From positions 1 through 64,000 of the forward strand of contig JAFKIL010000003.1 of NCBI GenBank assembly GCA_017306415.1: 64,000 bases of DNA, in the 5' to 3' direction. Numbering within the stretch: the first letter of the stretch is position 1; each line of letters opens with the position of its first letter. Below are positions 43,227 through 52,373 of the stretch, in pieces. Both the position numbers and the translations under genes were made by a program. Origin of the DNA: Microbacterium sp. Lineage in GTDB: Bacteria; Actinomycetota; Actinomycetes; Actinomycetales; Microbacteriaceae. Under the pieces are notes generated by a model. The model was not told where the DNA came from. It did not search any database and saw only the letters and a list, made by a program, of their open reading frames with translations.

Positions 43227-44903
43227 CTACGCCTCGATGACGAGCGGGACGATCATGGGCCGGCGGCGCAGCGACTGGCTCACCCAGCGGCCGATCGTGC
43301 GACGGACGATCTGCGAGAGCGCGTGGGTGTCGCGCACCCCCGACCGCGCCGCCTCGGTGAGGGCGGCGGCGATCTTCGGCTTCACGTCGTCGAAGACGCT
43401 GTCGTCCTCGGCGAAACCTCGCGCATGGATCTCCGGCCCCGTGATCACCTTGCCCGTCGCGGCATCGACGACGACGATCACCGAGATGAACCCCTCTTCG
43501 CCGAGGATCCTGCGGTCCTTCAGGTCGGCGTCCGTGATCTCACCGACCGTCGAGCCGTCCACGTAGACGAAGCCGAGATCGAGCTGCCCGGCGACGGTCG
43601 CCACGCCGTCCCGGAGATCGACGACGGTTCCGTTCTCGCCGATGATCGTCCGCTCCGGGGGCACACCCGTGTCCTGCGCGAGCTTCGCGTTCGCGATCAG
43701 GTGGCGGTACTCGCCGTGCACGGGCAGGACGTTCTTCGGCTGGAGGATGTTGTAGCAGTAGAGCAGCTCCCCCGCCGCGGCATGGCCCGACACGTGGACC
43801 TTCGCGTTGCCCTTGTGCACGACGGTCGCGCCGAGCTTGGTCAGCCCGTCGATCACGCGGTAGACCGCGTTCTCGTTGCCCGGGATGAGGCTGGACGCGA
43901 GGATGACCGTGTCGCCCGGGCCCGGTTCGATCTCGTGATCGTTGTTCGCCATGCGACTGAGGACGGCCATCGGCTCGCCTTGCGACCCCGTGGACATGTA
44001 GACGATGCGATCGTCCGGCAGATCCCTGGCCTTCTTGTAGTCGATCAGGACGCCTTCGGGCACATGGAGGTACCCGAGATCTTCGGCGATCGTCATGTTG
44101 CGCACCATGCTGCGGCCGAGGAGCGCGACCCGGCGACCGTGGGCGGCTGCGGCATCCAGCACCTGCTGGACGCGATGCACGTGGCTCGAGAAGCTCGCGA
44201 CGATGACGCGCCGCGGAGCCTTCCCGATGACCTGGTCGAGGACCGGCCCGATGCTCCGCTCGAGCGGAGTGAAGCCCGGCACGTCGGCGTTCGTCGAGTC
44301 CACGAGGAAGAGGTCGACCCCCTCCTCCCCGAGCCGGGCGAAGGCACGCAGATCGGTGAGCCGTCCGTCGAGGGGCAGCTGGTCCATCTTGAAGTCGCCG
44401 GTGACGACCGCCATCCCCGCGGGGGTGCGGATGGCCACCGCGAGTGCGTCGGGGATGGAGTGGTTGACGGCCACGAACTCGAGGTCGAACGGACCGACCT
44501 GCTCGCGCTGCCCTTCCCTGACGGTCAGCGTGTAGGGCTTGATCCGGTGCTCCTTGAGCTTCGCCTCGGTGAGGGCGAGCGTCAGCGCCGAGCCGACGAG
44601 AGGGATGTCCGGCTTGAGCTTCAGCAGATAGGGCACAGCGCCGATGTGGTCCTCATGACCATGGGTGAGCACGACGGCGTCGATGTCGCCGAGGCGGTCC
44701 CGGATCGGTTCGAAGTCGGGGAGGATCAGGTCGACGCCGGGCTGGTGCTCCTCGGGGAACAGGACGCCGCAGTCGACGACGAGGAGGCGGCCGCCGTATT
44801 CGAAGACCGTCATGTTGCGACCGACTTCGCCGAGTCCGCCCAGCGGGGTCACGCGCAGCGTGCCGTCGCTCAGCGATGCCGGCTCATGGACGTTGGTGGG
44901 CAT
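43227..44903 (-). CDS. rnj: Ribonuclease J
   Basis: RNase J is a metallo-beta-lactamase/beta-CASP nuclease with endo- and 5'-exonuclease activities in rRNA maturation and mRNA decay. The 558-residue protein has the zinc motif HGHEDH (residues 81-86), the further ligands in VNHSIPDA and VVTGDFKMD, the beta-CASP ATP-like regions, HVSGHAAAGEL near residue 370, and a C-terminal domain. The ATG at 44903 has GGAGG upstream. It follows dapA by 69 bases, the usual actinobacterial dapA-rnj order. Confidence 0.96.
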   Translation of the reverse strand: MPTNVHEPASLSDGTLRVTPLGGLGEVGRNMTVFEYGGRLLVVDCGVLFPEEHQPGVDLILPDFEPIRDRLGDIDAVVLTHGHEDHIGAVPYLLKLKPDIPLVGSALTLALTEAKLKEHRIKPYTLTVREGQREQVGPFDLEFVAVNHSIPDALAVAIRTPAGMAVVTGDFKMDQLPLDGRLTDLRAFARLGEEGVDLFLVDSTNADVPGFTPLERSIGPVLDQVIGKAPRRVIVASFSSHVHRVQQVLDAAAAHGRRVALLGRSMVRNMTIAEDLGYLHVPEGVLIDYKKARDLPDDRIVYMSTGSQGEPMAVLSRMANNDHEIEPGPGDTVILASSLIPGNENAVYRVIDGLTKLGATVVHKGNAKVHVSGHAAAGELLYCYNILQPKNVLPVHGEYRHLIANAKLAQDTGVPPERTIIGENGTVVDLRDGVATVAGQLDLGFVYVDGSTVGEITDADLKDRRILGEEGFISVIVVVDAATGKVITGPEIHARGFAEDDSVFDDVKPKIAAALTEAARSGVRDTHALSQIVRRTIGRWVSQSLRRRPMIVPLVIEA

Positions 44904-44972
44904 GCGAGGCCTCCTTCGGACGCCGTGGCATCCGTTCGTCGTGTCGGACGGGCCGACATGGCCCCATCCGTC

Positions 44973-45950
44973 TCATCGTGTCGTTCCGTGGACCTTCGGC
45001 AGGGCGCCGCCGGCGGCGGCATTGCGGTCGGGACGGAAGTTGGAGAAGTCGGCGCCGGCGACGTCGCGGACGAGAGCGAGCTCGTCCTCGATCTTGGCCG
45101 CCTCCCACTCTTCGGGGCCGACCAGCGGCAGTCGCACGCGCGGGCTCCCGATCCGGCCGAGGCCGTGGAGGATGTACTTCGCGCTCACCGTGCCGGGGAC
45201 GTGCGTCATCACCGCGCGGACGAGCGGCTCGAGCTTGCGGTGCTCGGCCGTGGCCGCGGCCAGATCGCCGCGGTTCACCGCGTCGACGATCGTCCGATAA
45301 GGCTGCGCGGCGATGTTCGCCGTGACGCCGATGAGACCGGTCGCACCGATCGCGAGGTGCGGAAGCACATTGGCGTCGTCTCCCGAGAAGTACATCAGGT
45401 CCGTCTGGTTGAGCACGCGGCTCACCTCGCTGAAGTCGCCCTTCGCATCCTTGATCGCCAGCACGTTGGGGTGCTTGGCGATCCGCAGGATCGTCTCGTA
45501 CATGATCGGCACGCCGGTGCGGCCCGGGATGTCGTAGAGGATCACGGGCAGGTCCGTGGCATCCGCTACGAGGCGGAAGTGCGTCAGCACACCCGCCTGC
45601 GTGGGCTTGTTGTAGTACGGGGTGACGATCATGATGCCGTCCGCCCCGGCCTTCTCGCTCGCCTTGTAGAGCTCGATGGCGTGCGCGGTCTCGTTCGAGC
45701 CCCCGCCGGTGATGACCTTCGCCCGGCCCGCGGAGACCGACTTGCCGACCTCGACGAGGCGGAGCTTCTCGGCATCCGTGAGGGTGCTGGTCTCGCCGGT
45801 GGTGCCGGTCACGACGATGCCGTCGGCTCCGGCGGTGATGACGTCGTCGATGTGCTTCTCGACGGCGGGCCAGTCGACCTCGCCGTCGGCCGTCATCGGC
45901 GTGACGAGCGCGACGAGAACCTGTCCGAAGGGGTTTCCCGTGTGCGTCAT
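44973..45950 (-). CDS. dapA: 4-hydroxy-tetrahydrodipicolinate synthase
   Basis: DapA condenses pyruvate with aspartate semialdehyde in the diaminopimelate/lysine pathway. The 325-residue barrel enzyme has GTTGE (49-53), the catalytic Tyr Y139 in ILYDIPGRTG and the Schiff-base Lys K167 in VLAIKDAKGD. The ATG at 45950 lies 6 bases after TACTCT, suggesting a leaderless mRNA. Together with dapB and dapF the window holds three genes of this pathway, at separate sites. Confidence 0.96.
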   Translation of the reverse strand: MTHTGNPFGQVLVALVTPMTADGEVDWPAVEKHIDDVITAGADGIVVTGTTGETSTLTDAEKLRLVEVGKSVSAGRAKVITGGGSNETAHAIELYKASEKAGADGIMIVTPYYNKPTQAGVLTHFRLVADATDLPVILYDIPGRTGVPIMYETILRIAKHPNVLAIKDAKGDFSEVSRVLNQTDLMYFSGDDANVLPHLAIGATGLIGVTANIAAQPYRTIVDAVNRGDLAAATAEHRKLEPLVRAVMTHVPGTVSAKYILHGLGRIGSPRVRLPLVGPEEWEAAKIEDELALVRDVAGADFSNFRPDRNAAAGGALPKVHGTTR

Positions 45951-45956
45951 GCCTTC

Positions 45957-45962
45957 AGAGTA
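45957..45962 (-). promoter_or_regulatory. -10 box of dapA (leaderless)
   Basis: TACTCT on the minus strand, 6 bases before the ATG of dapA. Confidence 0.55.
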
Positions 45963-45999
45963 TCGGGTCGGCGCGAGCGGCCGCGGTGTGCCGCCGGTC

Positions 46000-46761
46000 T
46001 CAGCGCCCTCGTCGGCCGATGCTCGCCGTGAGCCGATCGGGAAGCAGCGGGATGAGGCGCGCGAGCACCTTGTACTGCAGCGAGGGAATGGATACCGAGC
46101 GACCGCGCGCGAGATCGCGCAGTGATGCCGAGACGACCGTGGGAGCGTCGAGCCAGAGCCAGCCCGGAATTCCCTCTTCGCCGGGAGGGAGGCCGAGGCG
46201 AGCGTGGAAGTTCGTGTGCACGAAGCCGGCGCATACCGCGGTCACGGAGACCCCGCGGGGTGCGTAGACGACGTCGGCCCATCGGCTGAACGAGACGAGC
46301 CAGCCCTTCGCGGCGCCGTAGGTCGAGCGGGGCATGAACGCCGCGATCGACGCCACGTTCAGGATGCGCCCGCGACCGCGCTCGAGCATCGGCCCCAGCG
46401 CGGCGTGGATGAGGCGCATCGGCACCTCGTCGTGCAGGCGGAGATGTCGCACCTCGACCTCGATGTCGTTGCGCTCGAAGTCGAGCGGCAGCCCGATCCC
46501 CGCGTTGTTGACGAGGACGTCGACCGGGTGCGCGCGATCGGACACACGCGTGACGACCCGGTCCAGCTGCGCACCGTCGAGCAGATCGGCGACGATGACC
46601 TCGACTCCGACGCCATGCGCGCGACGCAACGTGGCGGCGAGCGCCTCCAACGCCTCCCAATCGCGGGCGACGAGGACCACGTCCGCACCGCGGGCCGCGA
46701 GCTGTCGCGCGTATTCGGCGCCGAGACCCGAGCTCGCGCCGGTGATCAGAGCTGTCGCCAC
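46000..46761 (-). CDS. Short-chain dehydrogenase/reductase
   Basis: This classical SDR of 253 residues has the cofactor motif LITGASSGLGAEYARQ, NNAGIGLP, the catalytic Ser in NVASIAAF and the Tyr-Lys pair in STYGAAKGW. The R after the first strand (LVARDWEALEAL) suggests NADP preference. The substrate is unknown. GTG at 46767 abuts a -10-like TAGCGT (complement of 46768-46773), so it would be upstream of or at the transcription start; GTG at 46761, 6 bases after that box, is the better start. Confidence 0.88.
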   Translation of the reverse strand: MATALITGASSGLGAEYARQLAARGADVVLVARDWEALEALAATLRRAHGVGVEVIVADLLDGAQLDRVVTRVSDRAHPVDVLVNNAGIGLPLDFERNDIEVEVRHLRLHDEVPMRLIHAALGPMLERGRGRILNVASIAAFMPRSTYGAAKGWLVSFSRWADVVYAPRGVSVTAVCAGFVHTNFHARLGLPPGEEGIPGWLWLDAPTVVSASLRDLARGRSVSIPSLQYKVLARLIPLLPDRLTASIGRRGR

Positions 46762-46767
46762 ACCCAC

Positions 46768-46773
46768 ACGCTA
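46768..46773 (-). promoter_or_regulatory. -10 box of the SDR gene (leaderless; decides the start)
   Basis: TAGCGT on the minus strand directly abuts a GTG at 46767 and is 6 bases before the next in-frame GTG at 46761. The spacing seen at other genes here favours 46761. Confidence 0.5.
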
Positions 46774-46811
46774 TCCCCGTCCCGCTTCGAGGAGACGCGC
46801 GCCGCGTCGGC

Positions 46812-47345
46812 TCAGTCGATCGCTCCGTCCCGCACCAGAGTGAGGAAGCGGTACCGGATGCCGCTGTGCGACGTGTGCCAGCCCTCGGCGGGGTCGACGT
46901 GCGCGGTCGCGAATCCGGCGCGCGACGGTGCGAACGTGTCGCCGGGCACGACGATATCGACCTCGGTGATCTCGAGCACGTCGGCCTCGCCGAGCGCGTC
47001 CCGGAAGAGCTCACCGCCGCCGATCACCCACACGGGATCGGCCGAGCCGGTGTGCCCTACGCTCCCGAGCGCCTCGGCGAGCGAGCCCGCCGTCTCCGCG
47101 CCGGGCGCGGTCCACGCCGAGGCGCGTGTCACGACGATGTTGCGGCGACCGGGAAGGGGACGGAAGCGCTCTGGGAGCGAGTCCCACGTCTTGCGACCCA
47201 TGATGACCGGAGCCCCCATCGTGACATCGCGGAAGTGCGCGAGGTCCTCCGGGAGATGCCACGGAATGCCGCCGCGCGCGCCGATCACACCGCCTGCCGC
47301 CTCGGCCCACACGAGGCCGACGCCCGAGGTCGCCGCCGGCGTCAT
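46812..47345 (-). CDS. dfrA: Dihydrofolate reductase
   Basis: DHFR regenerates tetrahydrofolate consumed by thymidylate synthase. The 177-residue enzyme has [30 protein letters not shown], with the catalytic acid in the LPEDL stretch, then [19 protein letters not shown] and VIGGGELF. The ATG at 47345 overlaps the thyA stop (ATGA), so the two functionally linked enzymes are coupled. The open frame continues upstream only inside thyA. Confidence 0.96.
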   Translation of the reverse strand: MTPAATSGVGLVWAEAAGGVIGARGGIPWHLPEDLAHFRDVTMGAPVIMGRKTWDSLPERFRPLPGRRNIVVTRASAWTAPGAETAGSLAEALGSVGHTGSADPVWVIGGGELFRDALGEADVLEITEVDIVVPGDTFAPSRAGFATAHVDPAEGWHTSHSGIRYRFLTLVRDGAID

Positions 47346-48145
47346 ACCGCGACCGCCCCGCGGATGGCGGGGTGGTGCTGATAGTCCTCCAGGACGAAGT
47401 CGTCGTAGGTGTAGTCGAAGATGGATTCGGGCGTGCGGGTGAGCCGCACGGTCGGGGCGGGGAAGGGCTCGCGCGAGAGCTGCTCCTCCACCTGCGCGCG
47501 GTGGTTGTCGTAGATGTGGCAATCACCGCCGGTCCACACGAAGTCGCCGGGCTGGAGCCCCGTCTGCTGCGCGATCATCAGGGTGAGCAGCGCATAGGAC
47601 GCGATGTTGAACGGAACGCCCAGGAACATGTCGGCGCTGCGCTGGTAGAGCTGGCAGGACAGCTTGCCGTCGGCCACGTAGAACTGGAACAGCGCATGGC
47701 ACGGGGCCAGCGCCATGTCGGGGATGTCGGCCGGATTCCACGCGGACACGATGAGCCGACGCGAATCGGGAGCCTTCCGGATGTGCTCGACGACCTGCGC
47801 TATCTGGTCGATGTGCCCGCCGGAGGGAGTAGGCCACGAGCGCCACTGCACGCCGTACACCGGTCCGAGTTCGCCATCGGCATCCGCCCATTCGTCCCAG
47901 ATCGTGACGCCGTTCTCGCGGAGCCATGCCACGTTGGACTCGCCACGGAGGAACCACAGCAGCTCGTAGACGACGGACTTGAAGTGCACCCGCTTCGTGG
48001 TGATGAGCGGGAACCCCTGGGCCAGGTCGAACCGGATCTGGCGGCCGAATACGCTCGTCGTTCCCGTCCCCGTCCGGTCGTCCTTGTGGACGCCGTGCGC
48101 AAGCACGTCTTCGAGCAGATCTTCATAGGGACTCGCGATGCTCAC
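47342..48145 (-). CDS. thyA: Thymidylate synthase (ThyA)
   Basis: ThyA makes dTMP from dUMP with methylene-tetrahydrofolate. The 267-residue protein has the phosphate-binding [18 protein letters not shown], the nucleophile Cys in [14 protein letters not shown], and the dUMP contacts in [19 protein letters not shown] and [19 protein letters not shown] at 48154 lies inside a -10-like TATCGT (complement of 48153-48158), so the GTG at 48145, 7 bases downstream of it, is the more likely start. This gives 267 residues, close to the 264 of E. coli ThyA. Confidence 0.96.
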   Translation of the reverse strand: MSIASPYEDLLEDVLAHGVHKDDRTGTGTTSVFGRQIRFDLAQGFPLITTKRVHFKSVVYELLWFLRGESNVAWLRENGVTIWDEWADADGELGPVYGVQWRSWPTPSGGHIDQIAQVVEHIRKAPDSRRLIVSAWNPADIPDMALAPCHALFQFYVADGKLSCQLYQRSADMFLGVPFNIASYALLTLMIAQQTGLQPGDFVWTGGDCHIYDNHRAQVEEQLSREPFPAPTVRLTRTPESIFDYTYDDFVLEDYQHHPAIRGAVAV

Positions 48146-48152
48146 GGAGGCC

Positions 48153-48158
48153 ACGATA
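48153..48158 (-). promoter_or_regulatory. -10 box of thyA-dfrA (leaderless; decides the start)
   Basis: TATCGT on the minus strand, 7 bases before the GTG at 48145. An upstream GTG overlaps this box and would not be transcribed. Confidence 0.55.
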
Positions 48159-48207
48159 CCCGTGAGGTCCGACCCTCGGGCCCGTCACTCGCCGTCACAT
48201 TGGCACC

Positions 48208-48687
48208 GTGCGGTTTCCATTCAGGCGCAAGCGACTACTCTGGAGAACCGTGCCTATCCTCGCAGCCCTGATCGCGATCGCCGCGCTCCTTGCGGTGACG
48301 ATCGGCGTCGGCGGCTACCTCCGGTGGCGCCAGAACCGGCCCCGCCGGCACATCGCGCACGAGGTCGTGGATCCCAGCCGTCTGGGAGCGGACGGCCTCG
48401 GCGCGGAGGCGACGCTGCTGCAGTTCTCCACCGAGCTCTGCGCGCGCTGCCCGCATGTCCATCGGACGCTGGCGGCCGTGGCCGACAGCCGACAGGGCGT
48501 GCGGCACCTCGATGTCGACCTCACCCACCGGCCCGACATCGCTCGGCACTTCCACGTGCTCCAGACGCCGACCACCCTCATCCTCGATCGTGACGGCGTC
48601 GTGCAGACGCGCTTCGGAGGGGTCCCCGGCCGCGACGTGATCGAGCTCGAACTGGCCCGCCTCACGGGTGAGCCGGCGCGGGCCTGA
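48208..48687 (+). CDS. Membrane-anchored thioredoxin-fold protein
   Basis: This 159-residue protein has a basic start, one membrane segment (about 14-36, VPILAALIAIAALLAVTIGVGG) and a thioredoxin-like domain (about 62-150) with CARC in the active-site position (TELCARCPHVHR) and a cis-Pro in LQTPTTLILDRDG. The CxxC and topology suggest a thiol-disulfide role; the domain side cannot be fixed with certainty, although the positive-inside rule puts it outside. GTG at 48208 is 6 bases after CACATT; an in-frame GTG at 48250 is an alternative. Confidence 0.78.
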   Translation: MRFPFRRKRLLWRTVPILAALIAIAALLAVTIGVGGYLRWRQNRPRRHIAHEVVDPSRLGADGLGAEATLLQFSTELCARCPHVHRTLAAVADSRQGVRHLDVDLTHRPDIARHFHVLQTPTTLILDRDGVVQTRFGGVPGRDVIELELARLTGEPARA

Positions 48688-48789
48688 AAACCGAGCGCTG
48701 CTCACCGGGAATCGTCCCTACATGCCGTCGTCGCCGTTAGGCTGACCGCGGGCGCAGTCGGCGCCGGGTCACGTCGAGAAGGAGACACG

Positions 48790-49215
48790 ATGAGCGTCAC
48801 GAGCGAAGCAACCACCACCTGGAAGGGGAGCCTCTTCGAGGGCTCGGGCGAGATCGCGCTGGAAAGCTCGAACCAGGGCCCGTTCGCCGTGAACTGGAAG
48901 GCCCGGAGCGAGGGCTCCGACTCGGTCACGACGCCCGAAGAGCTGATCGCCGCCGCCCACTCGTCGTGCTTCAGCATGGCGCTGTCCCACGCGCTGGCCG
49001 AGAACGGCACGCCGCCGACGAGCATCGAGACCACCGCGTCGGTGACCTTCATCCCCGGCACCGGGATCACGGGCAGCCACCTCAATGTCAACGCCGACGT
49101 CCCGGGGCTCGGCGCCGAGGACTTCGCCCGCATCGCCGACGAGGCGAAGGCCGGGTGCCCGGTCTCCGCCGCGCTGAGCGCGATCGAGATCACGCTCGAG
49201 GCCACGCTTGCCTGA
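48790..49215 (+). CDS. OsmC family peroxiredoxin
   Basis: This 141-residue OsmC-type hydroperoxide reductase has the two catalytic cysteines in AAHSSCFSMALS (near 60) and EAKAGCPVSAAL (near 125). Members reduce organic peroxides with thiols. OsmC in E. coli is osmotically and stationary-phase induced; regulation here is unknown, although a -10-like TAGGCT lies about 50 bases upstream. The ATG has GAAGGAG 7 bases upstream. It overlaps the next gene by 8 bases. Confidence 0.92.
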   Translation: MSVTSEATTTWKGSLFEGSGEIALESSNQGPFAVNWKARSEGSDSVTTPEELIAAAHSSCFSMALSHALAENGTPPTSIETTASVTFIPGTGITGSHLNVNADVPGLGAEDFARIADEAKAGCPVSAALSAIEITLEATLA

Positions 49216-50152
49216 CGACGGTCACGTCAGCCCCCGCCGCGTCGTCGTGGCGGGGGCGTCCGGCCTCATCGGCGGCGCGCTCGTCGACAGTCTGCGCGCG
49301 GACGGCGTCCATGTCACGACGCTCGTCCGTCACGACCCGACGGGTCCCGACGAGGTCACGTGGCTGACCGGTTCGGAGCCGCTCGACCCTGCGGTGCTGT
49401 CGGGAGCTGACGCGGTCGTGGCCCTCAACGGAGCGAGCGTCGGACGATTCCCCTGGACCCGGCGGTACAAGAGCACGCTGCTGTGGTCGCGCATGACCCC
49501 GACGCGCACCCTGGCGGCCGCGCTTCGCGCACTCGGAGCGAGTGCCCCTGCGTTCGTCTCGGCATCGGCCGTCGGCTACTACGGCTCGGCCCCGGGGGTC
49601 CACCTCACCGAGACGTCGCCGCGCGGCGAGACGTTCCTGGCCGACCTCTGCGGCGAATGGGAGTCCGCGGCCTTCTCCGCCGGCCCGCACGCCCGTGTCG
49701 CGGTGCTGCGCACAGCCCCGGTCGTGCATCGCGATGGCGTCCTGAAGCCCCTGCTGCTGCTGACCAAGGCGGGGCTCGGGGGCCCGATCGGACGCGGGAC
49801 CCAGGTGTGGCCGTGGATCTCGCTCGATGACGAGGTGCGCGCGATCCGTCACGTCATCGATCGCGACATCTCCGGTCCCGTCAACCTCACCGGCCCCGAG
49901 CGCGCCACCGCCAACGATCTCGGCTTCGCGCTCGCCGTGCGGATGAACCGCCCGTTCGTGGTGCGTGCTCCGGAGTGGGCGATGGAGCTCGCGCTCGGTC
50001 GCGATGCGACGCGCGCTCTCCTCACCGCCGACATGGACGTCGAGCCTGCCGTGCTGACGTCCACCGGATTCACGTTCACGCACTCCACCGTCGAGGAGGC
50101 GGTCGCCGCCGCGGTGCCCGAACGGTCCGCGGCGGCGACCGGCACTACCTGA
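49208..50152 (+). CDS. TIGR01777 family epimerase-like protein
   Basis: This 314-residue extended-SDR-like protein belongs to the TIGR01777 (YfcH-like) family of unknown function. The NAD(P) motif is VVVAGASGLIGGALVDSL, followed by VVALNGASVG, ASAVGYYG with the catalytic Tyr, and the C-terminal DUF1731-like part with RAPEWAMELALGRDA. The TTG at 49208 has GAGG six bases upstream and overlaps osmC, so translation is probably coupled. It converges with the phytase-like gene, overlapping by 8 bases. Confidence 0.87.
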   Translation: MPDDGHVSPRRVVVAGASGLIGGALVDSLRADGVHVTTLVRHDPTGPDEVTWLTGSEPLDPAVLSGADAVVALNGASVGRFPWTRRYKSTLLWSRMTPTRTLAAALRALGASAPAFVSASAVGYYGSAPGVHLTETSPRGETFLADLCGEWESAAFSAGPHARVAVLRTAPVVHRDGVLKPLLLLTKAGLGGPIGRGTQVWPWISLDDEVRAIRHVIDRDISGPVNLTGPERATANDLGFALAVRMNRPFVVRAPEWAMELALGRDATRALLTADMDVEPAVLTSTGFTFTHSTVEEAVAAAVPERSAAATGTT

Positions 50153-51794
50153 CGCGGATCGTCACCGTAGCGGTCTGGACGGCGTCGGCGACCTTCGCGA
50201 GGTCGACCACCAGATAGGCGCCGTCGTCCTGCTGCCCGTTCGGCAGGGTCTTCGCGTGGAGCGTGAACGGCGGGGCGACAGTGCTCGACGGGGCGCCCGC
50301 CGCATCCGAGAGGCCGTCGATCCCGAAGTCGCTGTCGTTGGAGACGAGCAGCTTCCTGCCGTTGTCGAACAGGTCGATCCCCTCGATCTTGTCGTGGCCG
50401 AAGGAGCCACCCGTGGGATCCAGGCGAGTGATGAGCGCGCCGAGGTCGAGTGCGGGCTTCTTCGACACCGGCGTGATGTGGTGAGCCGTCAGGATCGCGG
50501 TGCCGTCCGGGCTCTGCGACTTGTCGGTGAAGAGGAACTCGAGGGGCCCGACGCCTGCCACTTCGAGCCCGTACGTCGGGTCGTAGTGGGCGCCGGCGAC
50601 GCGCGCCGCGGGACCGATGTCCGTCGCCGCAGCGAGGTCGATCTCGTAGACCTTCTTGTACGCTCCCGGCTCCATCTTGCCGTCGCGCTCGTCGACGAGG
50701 AACCTGGTGGCGCTGATGGCGGTGATCTCGCTCACCGCGGTGCCGTTGGCCGCCGGGTCATCGAGGACGTAGGCATACTCGTGGACGGCGTGGGTGCGGA
50801 GGTCGTAGGTCACGATGCGGGTGAAGGGGATGTTCTTGGACTTCGCCTGCTTCGACGCGTCGATCGTGAGGGCCGCCTGCATGATCCCGACCAGGGTGCG
50901 GCCGTCCGGGGTGACCGTCAGGCCCTCCATCCCCTTGTTGGGCTCCCGGTACTTCAACTCGGCAGGCAGTGAGCCGTCGTAGGGCGACAGGCGCGAGATC
51001 TCACGGCCGTTGCGGTCCACGTGCACGACGAAGGGGCCGTACTCGTCGGACACCCAGAAGCTGCCGTCGGATGCCGCGACGAGACCCTCGGAGTCGAGGC
51101 CGTTGGGCGACTTCGGCAGCACGACACCGTTCAGGTCGGTGATCGTCTCTCCCGCGTCCGCGACGGTGTTCTCCAGACCGTTGAGCGCCGACCCGTCCTT
51201 CGCACGCAGCGGGATGGTCCGGATCAGATCCGCTTGACCGTCCGACCCGAACGTGAACTCGCCGATCGCGGGCGTGAACGAGGGAAGCGGCTCGACCTTG
51301 GTGCCGCCCGGGCCATCGACGTTCGGTCCGCGGTCGGTGAGCCCGTAGAAGGTGCTGGCACTCCCGGGCTTCATCGCGACGGATGATCCGTACGCGCCGC
51401 CGCTGATGTTCACCCCGGTGACGGTGCCGAGCGGAGCGACGTCGGTCTCGTACAGCGACACGGCGTCCGACGTGGAGTACGAGAAGGAGTCGGTCCCGTG
51501 GAACCCCTTCTCGGGCGTGTACACGAACGTCCCGTCGGTCTGGCGCGTCAGCTGACCGTGCGCCGTCGTGGTGTTGGACACGATCTGGAGCCCGCGCGGA
51601 TCGTTCGTCGTCGGCGCGATCACGCTCGTGACTCCCCCGCGCACGGTGAAGGCGTCGGCACGCGGTGCGGCCGGCGCGGGAACGTGTGGCGGCGACGGAT
51701 GCGCGCCCACGGTCGAAGCGAGCGCGGGGGCGGCGGAGGCGACGGCGAGGCCGACGATCGCGCCGGCGGCGATGCCGCGGATGACGTTCTTCAT
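50145..51794 (-). CDS. Secreted phytase-like esterase with Ig-like domain
   Basis: This 549-residue exported protein starts with a Sec signal peptide (MKNVIRGIAAGAIVGLAVAS...ALAS, cleavage near residue 27-30). A cadherin/VCBS-like Ig domain follows (about 47-112, ending in TPEKGFHGTDSFSYS). The rest matches the 'esterase-like activity of phytase' family (about 125-510), with DRGPNVDGPG, LDSEGL, WVSDEYGPFVVHVD and NKGMEGLTVTPDG. Real phytase activity is unproven; phosphodiesterase or lactonase functions are possible. ATG at 51794 sits at the signal peptide start. Confidence 0.85.
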   Translation of the reverse strand: MKNVIRGIAAGAIVGLAVASAAPALASTVGAHPSPPHVPAPAAPRADAFTVRGGVTSVIAPTTNDPRGLQIVSNTTTAHGQLTRQTDGTFVYTPEKGFHGTDSFSYSTSDAVSLYETDVAPLGTVTGVNISGGAYGSSVAMKPGSASTFYGLTDRGPNVDGPGGTKVEPLPSFTPAIGEFTFGSDGQADLIRTIPLRAKDGSALNGLENTVADAGETITDLNGVVLPKSPNGLDSEGLVAASDGSFWVSDEYGPFVVHVDRNGREISRLSPYDGSLPAELKYREPNKGMEGLTVTPDGRTLVGIMQAALTIDASKQAKSKNIPFTRIVTYDLRTHAVHEYAYVLDDPAANGTAVSEITAISATRFLVDERDGKMEPGAYKKVYEIDLAAATDIGPAARVAGAHYDPTYGLEVAGVGPLEFLFTDKSQSPDGTAILTAHHITPVSKKPALDLGALITRLDPTGGSFGHDKIEGIDLFDNGRKLLVSNDSDFGIDGLSDAAGAPSSTVAPPFTLHAKTLPNGQQDDGAYLVVDLAKVADAVQTATVTIRVR

Positions 51795-51920
51795 CGAGGT
51801 CTTCTTTCGAGCGAGGGCGGGAAGCACCTCGAACGATGGACCTCGCGGATGCACGGCGAGCGTCGACCCGGTGACGACCTGGTGAACAGCCTCGATCCAT
51901 CCCCGTCCCGATGGCGGTGT

Positions 51921-52373
51921 CTACGTGCGGCGGCGCGACCTGGCCTCGAGGCCGATCGCCTGACGGATCGCGGCGCGCGCCCGTCGCCGATCGCCGGCGG
52001 CATCGTAGGCGACGCCGAGCCGGTACCACGCCCGCCAGTCGTCGGGATGCGCCTCGACGTCGGCGCGATACCGCGGGAACACCGCATCGGCCTCCTCGCG
52101 GACCACCCGGCCGCTGGGATACACCGCGACATCGTCGTCGGGCAGACCGCCCTCCGCTTCGAGCCGGCGCCCCACCCGTTCCGCGCGCACGCCGAACCAC
52201 AGCTCCCGCGCGAGCGCCCAGGCCGCGAGGACGGGCAGCACGAGCAGGGCGACGCCCATCGCGACCGCGACCGGCTGCCCCGCCGTGAGGAGCAGCCACG
52301 CGCGCTGCGCGACCACGACGAGGTAGAGCACGAGGACCGCGGCGATGACCGCGACGCCGATGCGCGTCCTCAT
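51921..52373 (-). CDS. Membrane protein with a TPR-like tail
   Basis: This 150-residue protein has two membrane segments (about 6-30 and 36-58) followed by a cytoplasmic part with one TPR-like unit (about 113-145, WRAWYRLGVAYDAAGDRRRARAAIRQAI). Function unknown; similar proteins follow dapB in related actinobacteria. The ATG at 52373 overlaps the dapB stop (ATGA), so it is translated with dapB. Confidence 0.75.
   Translation of the reverse strand: MRTRIGVAVIAAVLVLYLVVVAQRAWLLLTAGQPVAVAMGVALLVLPVLAAWALARELWFGVRAERVGRRLEAEGGLPDDDVAVYPSGRVVREEADAVFPRYRADVEAHPDDWRAWYRLGVAYDAAGDRRRARAAIRQAIGLEARSRRRT

Noticed and set aside
42792-46031. Open frame of 1079 codons on the plus strand
   Set aside because: Antisense to rnj and dapA. 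No recognisable domain, highly charged, no ribosome site.
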